NCBI GenBank assembly: GCA_023954375.1
Contig: JAMLIC010000001.1
Location: forward strand, 124,001-188,000
Length of the DNA stretch: 64,000 bases
Source: Planctomycetota bacterium
GTDB lineage: Bacteria; Planctomycetota; J058
Direction: 5' to 3'
Part shown: positions 15,988 through 24,735 of the stretch, piece after piece
Numbering within the stretch: position 1 is the first letter of the stretch
Layout of the letters: every line of letters starts with the position of its first letter
Notes under the pieces: generated by a model
Seen by the model: only the letters and a program-made list of their open reading frames with translations
The model's database searches: none
Told to the model about the DNA's origin: nothing
Made by a program: the position numbers and the translations under genes

Positions 15988-16461
15988 TCAGTGGCCAGTC
16001 GGGTCCTCGTCGTGGGTGGCGGCGTTGTCGGCTGGCAAGCGCTCGTCTCGGGGGATCGTGCGCTCCAGCAGGTCTTCGATCGCCCGCTTGGCCCGGACAG
16101 GCTGCTCGATCAGGAGCAGGCTCTGGGCCTGGCCCGTGCCCTGGGACTCACGGACGTTGCGATACCGCACGCCCAGGCGCGCGAGGTGGCCCTTGAAGCG
16201 CTCGAAGGCCCGCAGGCGGCTCTCGCGCCGCGTGTGGCGCGCGCACATGCCCGCGCGCACGAGATAGTTCACGACGACTTCGCGCGGCTGGAGGTTGCCG
16301 TGCAGGATCAGGAAGTGCAGCAGGTCGTACGCCAGAAGAATGGCCTGGCGGCTCGTGCCCGGCACGAGGTCGGAGACGGTCAGCGGCCGGTCGGCGGCGT
16401 CAGCGTCGGCGGCGCCGTCGACGTCGATCCGCGGCGGGGCCGTGGCGAGAGAAGCATTCAC
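15988..16461 (-). CDS. Unrecognised helical protein in the MoxR-vWA group
   Basis: The reading frame extends further upstream, but GTG 16461 is preferred because GGAAGGAG lies 7 bases before it, giving 157 residues. A region near residues 35-70 (SRQAILLAYDLLHFLIL, then REVVVNYLVRAG) could be a small helical DNA- or protein-binding domain. It is followed by a basic stretch (CARHTRRESRLRAFERFKG). No family is recognised. It lies between the vWA gene (180 bases upstream) and the gene at 14959 (138 bases downstream) in the same orientation. GTTCGGCTGA occurs in both flanking gaps (15907 and 16527). Confidence 0.5.
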   Translation of the reverse strand: MNASLATAPPRIDVDGAADADAADRPLTVSDLVPGTSRQAILLAYDLLHFLILHGNLQPREVVVNYLVRAGMCARHTRRESRLRAFERFKGHLARLGVRYRNVRESQGTGQAQSLLLIEQPVRAKRAIEDLLERTIPRDERLPADNAATHDEDPTGH

Positions 16462-16641
16462 AGGTCGGCTCCTTCCTGGACGCCGTCCGCCCGCCCGGGC
16501 GGCTCGGCGCCCGGGTGACGGGTGGGTTCGGCTGAAGAGAGCGGCCAGCAAGACCTGGGGTGGTCCTGCTGGCCGCCTGGATCAGCCGCTCGACGGCCCT
16601 CGGGAGCGTGGTGGGTTGTCCGTCGAGCTTCGACCCCTGTC

Positions 16642-18117
16642 CTACGAACGCCCGAAGAGACGCTCGAGGACACTCGCGTCCTGAGCCAGATCCGTGAGGC
16701 GACACACCTCGTCGGAGAACTGGCGCAGGCTGCGATCGGAGGGGCTGCCCGACGAGCCGTCGGGCAGATCGATCAGGACCGCGAAGATCCTGACCTGGCG
16801 CCTGGCCTTGGTCGCGAGGACCTCGGCCAGGGCTGGCGAAGAGAGCTGACACTCTCCGTCCGTGAGGAAGACCACGTCGGCCCGCGTGAAGGTCGACGTG
16901 AGCACCAGGTCCATGGCCTCACGAAGCGGCGCCTCGAAGTCCGTGCCGCCGTGGAAGGCGAAGCCCAGGGCCTCGACCACATGCTCGGCCGTGGCGTGGC
17001 CACGGTCGAAACGGAAGACGCGCAGTTCGTCGCGGGACCCGAAGTGGACCAGCGCGTAGTCACGGCGCTCCTGGGCGGCGACGTGCAGCAGCGCCAGCGC
17101 GACCGCCTTGGCCCAGGCCTCACGCGCGCCTGCCATGGACCCGGACGAGTCCAGGCAGACGACCATGGGCCCCTGGCCAAGCGCCTCCCTGCCCTCGAGC
17201 TGGACCTGCAGGAGCGAGCCCTCGGCGAAGCGCCGCAGGAACTCGCGCCGCAGGACCGGGTGACGCAAGGCCACGAGCTCCTGGGGCAGGACGCGCGACA
17301 GGTCGCGGCCGGTCTCGATCGAGACGACCTCGTCCGTGCCGTGGCGCACCCGCAGGCGGTGCTTGGAGAAGGCCAGGCGTTTGATCCGCCCGGCCATGAG
17401 CGCGATCCGGCGCAGCAGGTCGCTTTGCTGGACGCGCTGGGCCAGGGCGGCGGCGTCGGCCAGCGAAGCGCCGGCGCCGTTGCCGGGGGCTGTCCCCCAG
17501 CCCTCCACGCAGGCGACGACCTCCTCGGCCCTGGCCGCGGCGGCTCGCAGGAGCTGCCGGACGAGGGTGTCGAGTCGATCGCTTGCCTGGTGGGCCGCCG
17601 GCGGGCTGCCGGTGGGGCTGCCGGAGGCGCCCTGAGCGGGGCACGGTGTCCCCTGGGGCTGGCCGGGCGCCGGACCGGGGTCCAGCTCGGCCGGCCAGTC
17701 GGCCAGGAGCCGGGCGAAGACCTCGGCCGCGGCCTCGGCGGCAGGCAGGGCCCGCAGCCGGGTGGTGGCCCGCAGTCGCCGATACTCCGGCGACTCCAGG
17801 ACGCTCGTCAGGATCCGGTGGCGGATCTCCTGGCTGGGCGTCCTGGGCGGCCGCAGGACCGGCCGGGCCTTGAACAGCAGGGCGAAGAGGTCGCGCACGA
17901 GCGAGCCGGAGCCCGGTCGTGCCCTCTCCCCCGCCTCCCGCAGCTCGTCGAGCTTGGGAAGCGCCGAGCCGACCTGGCGCCAGAGCCAGGCGTCCGAGCC
18001 GTCCTGAACGACCAGGTAGCCGTTTTTCAGGCTCGGGGTCATGCCAGGCGGGGGCCGGGTCGGTGATCCGGGCTGTCGTCCGGGCTGGTGTCCGGGCGTA
18101 GGGGGCAGCCGGTTCAC
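16642..18117 (-). CDS. vWA-domain protein paired with MoxR ATPase (ViaA-like)
   Basis: A 491-residue protein. About 320 residues of helical and low-complexity sequence, with a Pro/Gly-rich linker near 150-185, precede a von Willebrand A domain. Its metal site is complete: CLDSSGSMAG (DxSxS), HGGTDFEAPL (Thr) and FLTDGECQL (Asp). MoxR-vWA pairs act as chaperone-like assembly machines. The gene starts 2 bases after the MoxR stop, so the two are translationally linked. GTG 18117 is used; ATG 18042 (MTPSLKNG) is an alternative that would drop a Pro-rich leader. The target of the pair is unknown but likely part of the integrative element's machinery. Confidence 0.85.
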   Translation of the reverse strand: MNRLPPTPGHQPGRQPGSPTRPPPGMTPSLKNGYLVVQDGSDAWLWRQVGSALPKLDELREAGERARPGSGSLVRDLFALLFKARPVLRPPRTPSQEIRHRILTSVLESPEYRRLRATTRLRALPAAEAAAEVFARLLADWPAELDPGPAPGQPQGTPCPAQGASGSPTGSPPAAHQASDRLDTLVRQLLRAAAARAEEVVACVEGWGTAPGNGAGASLADAAALAQRVQQSDLLRRIALMAGRIKRLAFSKHRLRVRHGTDEVVSIETGRDLSRVLPQELVALRHPVLRREFLRRFAEGSLLQVQLEGREALGQGPMVVCLDSSGSMAGAREAWAKAVALALLHVAAQERRDYALVHFGSRDELRVFRFDRGHATAEHVVEALGFAFHGGTDFEAPLREAMDLVLTSTFTRADVVFLTDGECQLSSPALAEVLATKARRQVRIFAVLIDLPDGSSGSPSDRSLRQFSDEVCRLTDLAQDASVLERLFGRS

Positions 18118-18119
18118 GG

Positions 18120-19268
18120 CTACACCTCGACGCCCAGGCAGGTGCGCAGGACCTCGCGGCGCATGGCCTGCACCTCGGCGAGGGCCCGGTCCACGCGGGG
18201 CGGGACCGAGCCGCGCTGGTGCAGGTCGCGACGCAGGGCGACGAGCGACTCGACCAGGCCCTTGAGCTTGGTCATGGCCTCGGCGGCCTCCTGCTCGCTC
18301 GTCGTGCGCTTCTCCAGGGCGATCTTGCGCTGCTCGGCCGCGAGGTCGCGCAGCTCCAAGGCCTTGGCCGACGCCGGCGCCGCGTGCGTCAGGACGCGCT
18401 CGGCCACCGTGCGCCGGTCCTTGGGCTCGGTCCAGAGCACGTGCGTGAGGACCTCGAGGTCCTCGTCGACGGCCATGGCCCGCCCCTCGAGCCAGGCCTG
18501 GGCGCGGATCACGCCCAGGGCCTGGAACAGGCGGCGGTCGGAGACGACCAGGCCGGCCTGCCGCAGGTCCGAGCGGATCCGCAGAAGGACCGAGATCGCG
18601 TCCTCGTGGAGGTGGACGCCGGCGGCCTCCACCTGGGCCTCCTCGAGCTGGTCGAGGCTGACCCGGGTGGTGTGCGCCCGCCCGTTCTGGGCGGAGCGCG
18701 CGGACGCCGGGCGGCTGAGCAACCGCGTGACGTTGGCCTCGTCGGCCATGTAGCCGACCTCGTAGCGGAGGAGCAGGCGGTCGTAGAGCGGGCCCAGCTC
18801 CTCGGCCTGCGGCAGCTCGTTGCTGGCGGTCAGGATCGACACGAGCGGCGAGCGCCGCGTCGAGCCGCCGTTGCGGTACGTGCGCTCGTTCATGAGCTCG
18901 AGCAGCGCGTTGAGGATCGCCGAGTTGGCCTTGAAGACCTCGTCGAGGAAGGCCACGTGGGTCGTCGGCAGCATGCCCGTCACGATCCGGGCGTAGGTGC
19001 CCTGCTCGTAGGCGGGAATGTCGATCGGGCCCAGGACCTCCTCGGGCGTGGTGAAGCGGGTCAGGAGCAGCGAGAACGTGCTCGCGCCCTCGATCCGAGC
19101 CATGAGGCTGGCGATCAGGCGGCTCTTGTCCGCCCCGGGCGGGCCCAGGACGAACAGGTGGCTGCGGGAGAGCAGGGCCAGGAGCAGCCCTCGGACGAGG
19201 TCCTCGCGCTCGAACGAGAGGGCGTTGAGCTCGGCCTCGAGGGCGAGCAGGGTCTGGCGGACGGTCAT
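18120..19268 (-). CDS. MoxR/RavA-type AAA+ ATPase
   Basis: A 382-residue AAA+ protein. Walker A is unusual, GPPGADKS at residues 42-49, with Ala-Asp where Thr/Ser-Gly is common, but the P-loop Lys and Ser are kept. Walker B is HVAFLDEVFKANS, followed by LLELMNERTYRNGG and sensor LTASNELPQ, as in MoxR/RavA proteins. The start is fixed by AAGGAGG seven bases before ATG 19268. The following 200 residues are helical with a lid-like domain. It works with the vWA protein directly downstream. The upstream region is shared with the annealing-protein gene in divergent orientation and is highly structured, so the two operons may be co-regulated. Confidence 0.9.
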   Translation of the reverse strand: MTVRQTLLALEAELNALSFEREDLVRGLLLALLSRSHLFVLGPPGADKSRLIASLMARIEGASTFSLLLTRFTTPEEVLGPIDIPAYEQGTYARIVTGMLPTTHVAFLDEVFKANSAILNALLELMNERTYRNGGSTRRSPLVSILTASNELPQAEELGPLYDRLLLRYEVGYMADEANVTRLLSRPASARSAQNGRAHTTRVSLDQLEEAQVEAAGVHLHEDAISVLLRIRSDLRQAGLVVSDRRLFQALGVIRAQAWLEGRAMAVDEDLEVLTHVLWTEPKDRRTVAERVLTHAAPASAKALELRDLAAEQRKIALEKRTTSEQEAAEAMTKLKGLVESLVALRRDLHQRGSVPPRVDRALAEVQAMRREVLRTCLGVEV

Positions 19269-19366
19269 GGAGACCTCCTTGGCGGGTGGGTGGTTGGCGT
19301 GGGGTGGACGTGGAAGGTGCGGCGGGGTCGCCGGTGGCGCGTTGCTGTGCTTCTGGCGACTCCGTG

Positions 19367-19467
19367 GGAAGCGTAGCGGTCGGGCGAGTGTGGGCAGAAC
19401 CCAGGGGAACCGAAGCCAGGCTTCGACTCTCCTGGGTTCGGTCTACGTCAGGCGCCCGCTACGCTTC
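19367..19467. promoter_or_regulatory. Triple nested inverted repeat in a divergent promoter region
   Basis: Three nested dyads: GAAGCGTAGCGG (19367-19378) pairs with CCGCTACGCTTC (19456-19467); GAACCCAGG (19397-19405) pairs with CCTGGGTTC (19431-19439); CGAAGCC (19411-19417) pairs with GGCTTCG (19419-19425). The right half is also the shared promoter module (19416-19467). The fold could be an operator array, a structured leader RNA or a nicking/single-strand origin. It lies between the MoxR operon and the annealing-protein gene; the rest of 19269-19548 holds nothing recognisable. Confidence 0.55.
19416..19467 (+). promoter_or_regulatory. Shared promoter module, copy 3
   Basis: GCCAGGCTTCGA, four bases, CCTGGGTTC, 19 bases, CTACGCTT. 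It matches the copy upstream of the gene at 6538 in all boxes and spacings, although the spacer sequences differ. The gene start at 19549 is 82 bases downstream. Confidence 0.55.
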
Positions 19468-19548
19468 GGTCAGCCCTTCCCTACCCGCCGCAGCGTCGCG
19501 TCGGGTCCGGTCGACGGGCCAGCCAGCTCCAACAACCAGGAGGTTTCC

Positions 19549-20334
19549 GTGTCCACGCTGCTGGACGAGCTTCGGTCCATGAAGCTCGTCAAGGTCATGA
19601 CGTTCACCAACCGCGAGACCGGCGAGCGCGAGGAGAAGCAGGTCGTGCTCTACGACGGGCTGCTCCACGCCGCGCGCCAGATCGGGCTCACCAGGATCGA
19701 GACGGACCTCGTCCTGGCTCCCAACGAGGAGAACCGCTGGACGGCGGTCGTCCAGGCCAGGGTCGAGACGAAGACCGGCACCTACTCGGGGATCGGCGAC
19801 GCCACCCCCGAGAACGTGAACCGGCGCGTGAGCCCCGCGTTCATTCGGGTGGCCGAGACGCGGGCCAAGGCGCGCGCGTTGCGCGACGCCGTGGACCTCC
19901 GTGGGGTGCTGTGCCTCGACGAGATCGACGATCTCCAGGACGAGGGCGAGCGGCCGCCGCGGCGGGCGCCCGCGGTGCCGAACGGGCGGGGGCCGGGCAA
20001 CGGCGCGCCCCGCAACGGCAACGGCCACGGGAACGGGGCCCCGCGCGCGCCGCAGCGCAACGGGACGCCGCCCGGTCCGAACCGGCTGCCCCAGGGCAAC
20101 GGCTCGAACGGTGGGCCGCCGCGTGAGCGCGAGGGCCCGCGGCCCATGAGCGAGAAGCAGTTCGGCTTCCTCATGAAGCTCATGGCGGACGAGGGCTTTG
20201 ACCGCGAGGCGGCGATCGAGCAGCTCAAGTCGTCGTTCGGGACGGGGGACCTGCGCACGGTCACCGCGACGCAGGCGTCGGCCAAGATCGACGAGCTGAC
20301 GGGCAAGGCCGTGGCGGGTAGGACCTACGGGTAG
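19549..20334 (+). CDS. Rad52/ERF-like single-strand annealing protein with separate C-terminal domain
   Basis: A 261-residue protein from GTG 19549 (AGGAGG seven bases upstream). Residues 1-130 resemble phage/ICE recombinases of the Rad52/ERF type: KQVVLYDGLLHAARQIG, then YSGIGDATPENVNRR, then FIRVAETRAKARALRDAVD. A Gly/Asn/Pro-rich linker (about 140-195) leads to a compact C-terminal domain beginning PMSEKQFGFLMKLMADEGFD. That domain, the linker and the terminator recur as partial copies at 30959 and 34070. Such proteins anneal complementary single strands during element recombination or replication. The gene has its own promoter motif and terminator and is divergent from the MoxR operon. 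Confidence 0.7.
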   Translation: MSTLLDELRSMKLVKVMTFTNRETGEREEKQVVLYDGLLHAARQIGLTRIETDLVLAPNEENRWTAVVQARVETKTGTYSGIGDATPENVNRRVSPAFIRVAETRAKARALRDAVDLRGVLCLDEIDDLQDEGERPPRRAPAVPNGRGPGNGAPRNGNGHGNGAPRAPQRNGTPPGPNRLPQGNGSNGGPPREREGPRPMSEKQFGFLMKLMADEGFDREAAIEQLKSSFGTGDLRTVTATQASAKIDELTGKAVAGRTYG

Positions 20335-20345
20335 TAGGGCATGCA

Positions 20346-20377
20346 AGAGGCCAACCATCGACCGATGGCTGGCCTCT
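20346..20377 (+). terminator. Terminator of the annealing-protein gene
   Basis: AGAGGCCA, CCATCG and complements CGATGG, TGGCCTCT form a hairpin 12 bases after the stop. The same hairpin is present at 31246-31277 and, weaker, near 34352-34380, each after a copy of the gene tail. Confidence 0.65.
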
Positions 20378-20571
20378 CTCCTTGTCCGGTGCACGCTATG
20401 CCTGCCATTCGCGACTCGCGGTGGCCGGCTGCGTCGGCATTCCCTTGTGGGCAGACGGACGCGGACGCTCGAAACGAGCAGATTCGGCGGCGGCGCTACT
20501 CCGTTCTCTCAGCACGTGCGAGCAATGCCCGCGAGCGGCTGGATCACCTCATGACCGCGAACCGTAGATCT

Positions 20572-20835
20572 CTACTTACGACGATCGAGACGCTTGCCGA
20601 GCAGGGCACCCAGCAACGAACCAGCAGCCGCTCCAAGGTGAGGGGCGCCCAAAGGTGCAAGCATGGCGGCCCCGAGGTAAGTGCCAACGAACATGCCCGC
20701 CTTGCCCCAGTTACCCGGGGCGCTCCCGCAATACGCAGCATGCTCGACGGCATGATGCTGGATCCCGTGCACCAGTGCACCCTTCACGAGATTACAAACT
20801 GTTCCATGCGCGCAGCCGTTCAGCAGCATCTCCAC
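20572..20835 (-). CDS. Small glycine-zipper membrane protein
   Basis: An 87-residue protein. The N-terminal half has His and Cys residues (CAHGTVC, HGIQHHAVEHAAYC). The C-terminal half has GxxxG-spaced small residues (GKAGMFVGTYLGAAMLAPLG, then LGAAAGSLLGALLG) and a basic tail. This is a glycine-zipper or bacteriocin-like membrane hairpin. The start may be GTG 20835 (AAGGTGAG upstream) or ATG 20829. It is the first gene inserted beyond the annealing-protein terminator and points toward it. A pore-forming or toxin-like role is possible, but no immunity gene is visible. Confidence 0.5.
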   Translation of the reverse strand: MEMLLNGCAHGTVCNLVKGALVHGIQHHAVEHAAYCGSAPGNWGKAGMFVGTYLGAAMLAPLGAPHLGAAAGSLLGALLGKRLDRRK

Positions 20836-20871
20836 CTCACCTTGGCATCGTAGCGGCTCAAGCAGACTATG

Positions 20872-21768
20872 TCAGGTGCCCGAGGCAGCTCTGGTGGCGA
20901 GCCTCGACGAACCGCCGGTAGGCGGCCCAGCCGTCGCGGCCGATCACGCCGGTGTAGTGGCGGCCGAGGATCTCCTCGGCGATCTCGCCCCGCGGCTCGC
21001 CGCGATCCGGTAGAGCGTGACCGGGCCGGCGACGAAGACCCACAGCCAGCGCCGGTGGCCTCCGACCCGCCAGCCGGTCTCGTCGGGATAGACGATCGGG
21101 CTCGCGGCCACCCGCCGCGCGAGGGCGTCGTAGGTCGGGTCCAGCTTCTCGCCGAGGCGCGTCGCCGCCCGGCAGTAGGCCGAGGCGGAAGCCTTGACGC
21201 CGAAGCCCTTCTCGATCAGGTGCGCGACCTTCGCCCAGGACGGGCCGTAGACCTTGTTGAGCGCGGTCGCGAAGGCGACGTTCGGTTCGGTCCGAGCTGG
21301 ACGGCGGCCGCTCCGAGAGCGTCGGAGGTCTGGAGCGGGTGGCGCGCTGGATCCTGCGGTCACAGCACCTGCAGCGACCGAGGTGGACGTCGAAGCGGCG
21401 GACGATCGGCTGGACCGGGGGCAGGTCCGTCTGGAACTGCTCCGCGACGCGGACCTCCTCGACGTCACCGCCGCAGTCAGCACAGGCCGCTGGCAGAGGT
21501 ACGTCGACGACCTCGTCGACCTCTCGGGGCGGGGCCTGAGCGCCTGTCGGCCATACTCGCCGCCCGGCTTCCGCCCGGGCCTCTTCGGGCTCTTCTTCGG
21601 GTCGCCCTTCGAGAAGGGGTCAGCCTGCCGCTTGCCGGCGCGCTCGAGCTCCTCGATTCGCTTCAGCAGGCGATCGACGGTCTCCTCAAGGCTCTTGAGC
21701 TTCGCCGTGAGGCGGTCGCAGTTGTCGCACTTCTTCGGCTCGGGCTCGTCCACGCCCCAGGAGGACAC
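20872..21768 (-). pseudogene. tnpC: IS66 transposase, N-terminal half (inverted)
   Basis: From GTG 21768 the frame gives KKCDNCDRLTAKLKSLEE (IS66 leucine-zipper-like start), a basic linker, then, after frameshifts, a Cys-pair zinc-binding region, then KVYGPSWAKVAHLIEKGFGV, IVYPDETGWRVGGHRRWLW (DDE region) and, in a third frame, GVIGRDGWAAYRRFVEARH ending at CLGHL. At least three frame changes are needed. The sequence stops exactly where the C-terminal half at 21955 begins. Confidence 0.75.
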
Positions 21769-22419
21769 ACATGCGATGCCAAGCTGTAGGTACTTGGCGC
21801 TCCATCACCGACTACACGCGCGGTCATCCGCATTCGGGATCCGGTGATGCGCATCAGGGACGGACCCGGTAAACGGATACCATCTGGCATTGGGGCTAAG
21901 CGTACCTACGGCTTCATATCGGCAGGCTTGGGCAACAGCGTACGGTAATCGCATCACCTGATGCGGCGAGCGAGCGAGATCCTGTTGGTCGCGAAGCAGG
22001 GTGCCGCGAAGTTCGCGACGGGGATCCTGCGAGTGCTGCGCGCGGCGCTGGACCTCCGAGACCGGCGTGAGCAACTCACACCGCACGGCTTCCTCTCTCT
22101 GAAGGGCAGGATCGAGGCCGAGCTCGACTGGCTCCTGACCTGGAGGCCGGCCTACGCCCTGAACGCCCGCCTCGTGAAGCACCTGCGGAGCGAGCGCCCC
22201 CACCTGCTCACGTTCCTCGAGGTCCCCCGGGCTCGAGGCCACGAACTGGCCGGCCGAGACGGAGATCCGGCCGGCGGTGATCGCGCGGAAGATGTCCGGG
22301 TGCAACCGCACCGAGCGGGGAGCGCGCGCACAAGAGCGGCTCACCACCGTCGCTCGAACAGGGCGGAACCTGGGCCTCGACGTCTTCGAGCTCCTGCGCC
22401 AGGCCGTCCTCGCGCCTGA

Positions 22420-24459
22420 CCCGACCTGCAGAGTCTCGCCGCCCCAATTCCGGACCTCTCCCGCGCGGCAGGCCGACCTGAGGGCCCGGACCACCCAGAG
22501 GGTCGTGGCAATCGCACGAACGCGATGCGCTTTTGATGCGCAAATGGCACTTTGCTCCCGGCAGAGCCTCGGCTACTCTCCGGTGGCGCCAGTCGGCGAC
22601 TGCTCGGAGCGTGCTGTCAATGTACGTGCGCGAGTCTGCGGTGAAGGTCGGCGAGACCACCCATCGCTACGTCCAGATCGTCGAGAGCTACCGCGAGGGC
22701 GGACGAGTCAAGCAACGAGTCCTCTGCTCGCTCGGGAACAAGGAGAAGCTCGATCCCGCGGGGGTAGATCGTCTGCTCCACAGCCTCGCGCGCTACGGCA
22801 CCTGCCTCCCTGTCCCCCGGCCAACGACGCTTCGCTCCGCCAGCGAGACCTTCGATCCTGGCCTGGGCGTGCGCGAGGACCGCGCCTTCGGGAGCGTCTT
22901 CGTGCTCGATCGGCTCTGGAAGGATCTCGGCCTCCGCGACCTCGTACGGTCGTTCGCACGGGAGCGGCGGTTCGGCCACAGCCTCGAGCGCGCGATCTTC
23001 GCCATGGTCGCCAACAGGCTCATCGAGCCGCTCAGCAAGCTGAGCACGGAGACGTGGCTCGACCGCGAGGCCTACCTCCCACTCGACAGATCGCTCACCG
23101 CCGACGACTTCTACGCCACCCTCGTGTGGCTGCATGAGGTGCGCCAGGAGCTCGAGGTCGCGATCCACCAGCGCCTCAAGCGTCAGCGACTTACAGGAGG
23201 CACGGTCTACTTCTACGACACGACGCTCTCGCACTTCGAAGGACGGGGCCCGGCCGACCTCGCACAGATCACCGGACGCAAGGGAGCGCTGCGGGGCAAG
23301 CGCCACGTCCTCGTCGGGTTGGTCACGACCTCGGACGGCTGGCCGGTCATGCACCACGTCTACCCGGGAACGACGAACGACCTCCGTACCTTCGAGCACA
23401 CGCTTCGCCAGCTCTACGATCGCTTCGGCCTCCGCGACATCGTGATCATCTGCGATCGCGGCATGCACAGCGCCAAGATCATCAAGCTCCTCGAGGAGAG
23501 GTTCGAGTTCCGCTACATCGTCGCCACGAAGCTTCGACGGGTGAAGGAGGTCGACGAGGAGGTCCTCGCGCGAGCTGGACGCTACCGAGTCGTCGAGGCG
23601 GGCCTCGAGGTCAAGCAGGTCTGGGTCGACGATCGCCGCTACGTCGTCTGCCGGAGCGACGAGTCCGCCGCACGCGACCAGCATCGCCGAGCCGAGATCC
23701 TCGCCGACCTCGCCGAGGCGCTCGGGCAGAACGGTCTCGATCCAGAGTCCAAGAAGGCCATGAAGCTGCGCACGAGCGCCTACGACCGCTTCCTCTGCGT
23801 CCGGGAGGGCAGACTCCGGATCAACCAGAGCGCCGTTGACCGCGACAGCCGGTACGACGGGAAGTGGGTCCTGCGCACGAACCTCCGCGAACTCGATCCT
23901 GGCCAGATCGCTCTTCGCTACAAGGCCGAGTCACGCATCGAGCGCGACATCCGTACGATCAAGTCCTTCGTCGAGCTCCGGCCGACGCGCCACCACAACG
24001 AGGAGTCGGTCGACGGGCACGTCTTCGTGTGCGTCCTGGCCCTCATGCTCTACCGCTACCTCCAGGAGCGCCTCGGCCTGTGGCCCGCCAACCGCGAGTC
24101 CGTCGAAGGTGTCCTCAAGGAGCTCGGCAGCATCAGGGCGCAGGAGCTTCGGCTTGGCCTGGAGGCGGAGGGGCCAACCTACGCCTGGACGCGATCCGAC
24201 CTGACTGCCGGCCACAGGGAACTACTCCGCCGCCTTCACGTCGCCGGGCTCCCCCGCAACCTTCCCGAGCCACCGCGGCTCGACCCTCGGGACGTGGTGC
24301 GAACCGAGCAACGACGCCAGCGCCGCAAGAAGCAACCTCGCCCTGCACCCTCGCCGGACTCCGAGGTGGTCCGCTAGCAGCCACCGAACACAGCCGCTCG
24401 CGCGAAACGAAGCCTTGATGCGGAAGTGGAACGCTTAGCGCCAAACTCTGCAGGTCAGG
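22420..24459 (+). mobile_element. IS1634-family insertion sequence, copy 1
   Basis: A complete 2,040-bp element. The ends CCCGACCTGCAGAGT and (complemented) CCTGACCTGCAGAGT are imperfect inverted repeats. It is flanked by the 5-base duplication CCTGA (22415-22419 and 24460-24464). One transposase gene fills most of it. A second copy of the same length is inverted at 36325-38364; the encoded proteins are identical. Its insertion into the IS66 relic shows it arrived later. Confidence 0.9.
22620..24377 (+). CDS. IS1634-family transposase
   Basis: A 585-residue DDE transposase from ATG 22620 (MYVRESAVKVGETTHRYVQ). A longer in-frame start at 22533 is less likely because family members begin at MYVRE-type sequences. 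Visible motifs include VYFYDTTLSHFEG (first catalytic Asp region), DIVIICDRGMHS (second Asp), and IERDIRTIKSFVELRP with YR spacing near the end (Glu region of IS4-like transposases). It is identical to the protein encoded at 36407-38164. No frameshift is present, so the element is probably active or recently active. Confidence 0.9.
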   Translation: MYVRESAVKVGETTHRYVQIVESYREGGRVKQRVLCSLGNKEKLDPAGVDRLLHSLARYGTCLPVPRPTTLRSASETFDPGLGVREDRAFGSVFVLDRLWKDLGLRDLVRSFARERRFGHSLERAIFAMVANRLIEPLSKLSTETWLDREAYLPLDRSLTADDFYATLVWLHEVRQELEVAIHQRLKRQRLTGGTVYFYDTTLSHFEGRGPADLAQITGRKGALRGKRHVLVGLVTTSDGWPVMHHVYPGTTNDLRTFEHTLRQLYDRFGLRDIVIICDRGMHSAKIIKLLEERFEFRYIVATKLRRVKEVDEEVLARAGRYRVVEAGLEVKQVWVDDRRYVVCRSDESAARDQHRRAEILADLAEALGQNGLDPESKKAMKLRTSAYDRFLCVREGRLRINQSAVDRDSRYDGKWVLRTNLRELDPGQIALRYKAESRIERDIRTIKSFVELRPTRHHNEESVDGHVFVCVLALMLYRYLQERLGLWPANRESVEGVLKELGSIRAQELRLGLEAEGPTYAWTRSDLTAGHRELLRRLHVAGLPRNLPEPPRLDPRDVVRTEQRRQRRKKQPRPAPSPDSEVVR

Positions 24460-24735
24460 CCTGAGCCGATCGAACTCGCCCTTCCGCTGGCCCCAGCGAC
24501 CTGAAGAGCCCCTCCCGCGATGCGCAACGCCACGGCCCGCGCCGTCACGCGGTCCGTGGCCGCGTCACGTCCGGCCCCCGGTAAATGGATACGGCGGGTC
24601 ATCGGAGCGAACCGAGGAGAGGACGCAGCGCAACTCACGTCAGTGCCGCAAGTCAACTCTTCGCCCTCCTCGCTCTCCGCGCCGAAGACGCACTCCCGCG
24701 ATACAGCGTGGCCCATACGGCGAGAGCACCGGACG

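Larger units (their letters stand above)
21955..24504 (+). pseudogene. tnpC: IS66 transposase, C-terminal half, interrupted by IS1634 copy 1
   Basis: From the CACCTGA junction the frame reads HLMRRASEILLVAKQGAAKF, continues to LLTFLEV, shifts one base in a C run near 22229, and goes on with GLEATNWPAETEIRPAVIAR and NRTERGARAQERL, hallmark IS66 C-terminal motifs. IS1634 copy 1 interrupts codon LAP at 22419. After it the frame resumes at 24460 and ends at TGA 24502-24504. Confidence 0.8.
20872..24592. mobile_element. IS66-family element, split by an internal inversion and interrupted by IS1634
   Basis: The transposase is in two halves in opposite orientation, with matching ends CCCGGTAAACGGATAC (21865-21880) and CCCGGTAAATGGATAC (24577-24592). 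Re-inverting 20872-21961 at the 7-base inverted repeat TCAGGTG/CACCTGA would rejoin the halves in frame and place the two ends as inverted repeats of one roughly 1.6-kb element. The 2,040-bp IS1634 copy sits in its 3' part. No 8-base target duplication was found. The transposase has further frameshifts, so the element is dead. Confidence 0.75.

Noticed and set aside
22617..23684. Long open frame antisense to the IS1634 transposase (also at 37100-38167)
   Set aside because: It mirrors the codon structure of a clear transposase and has no domain or ribosome-binding site; high-GC genes produce such antisense frames.
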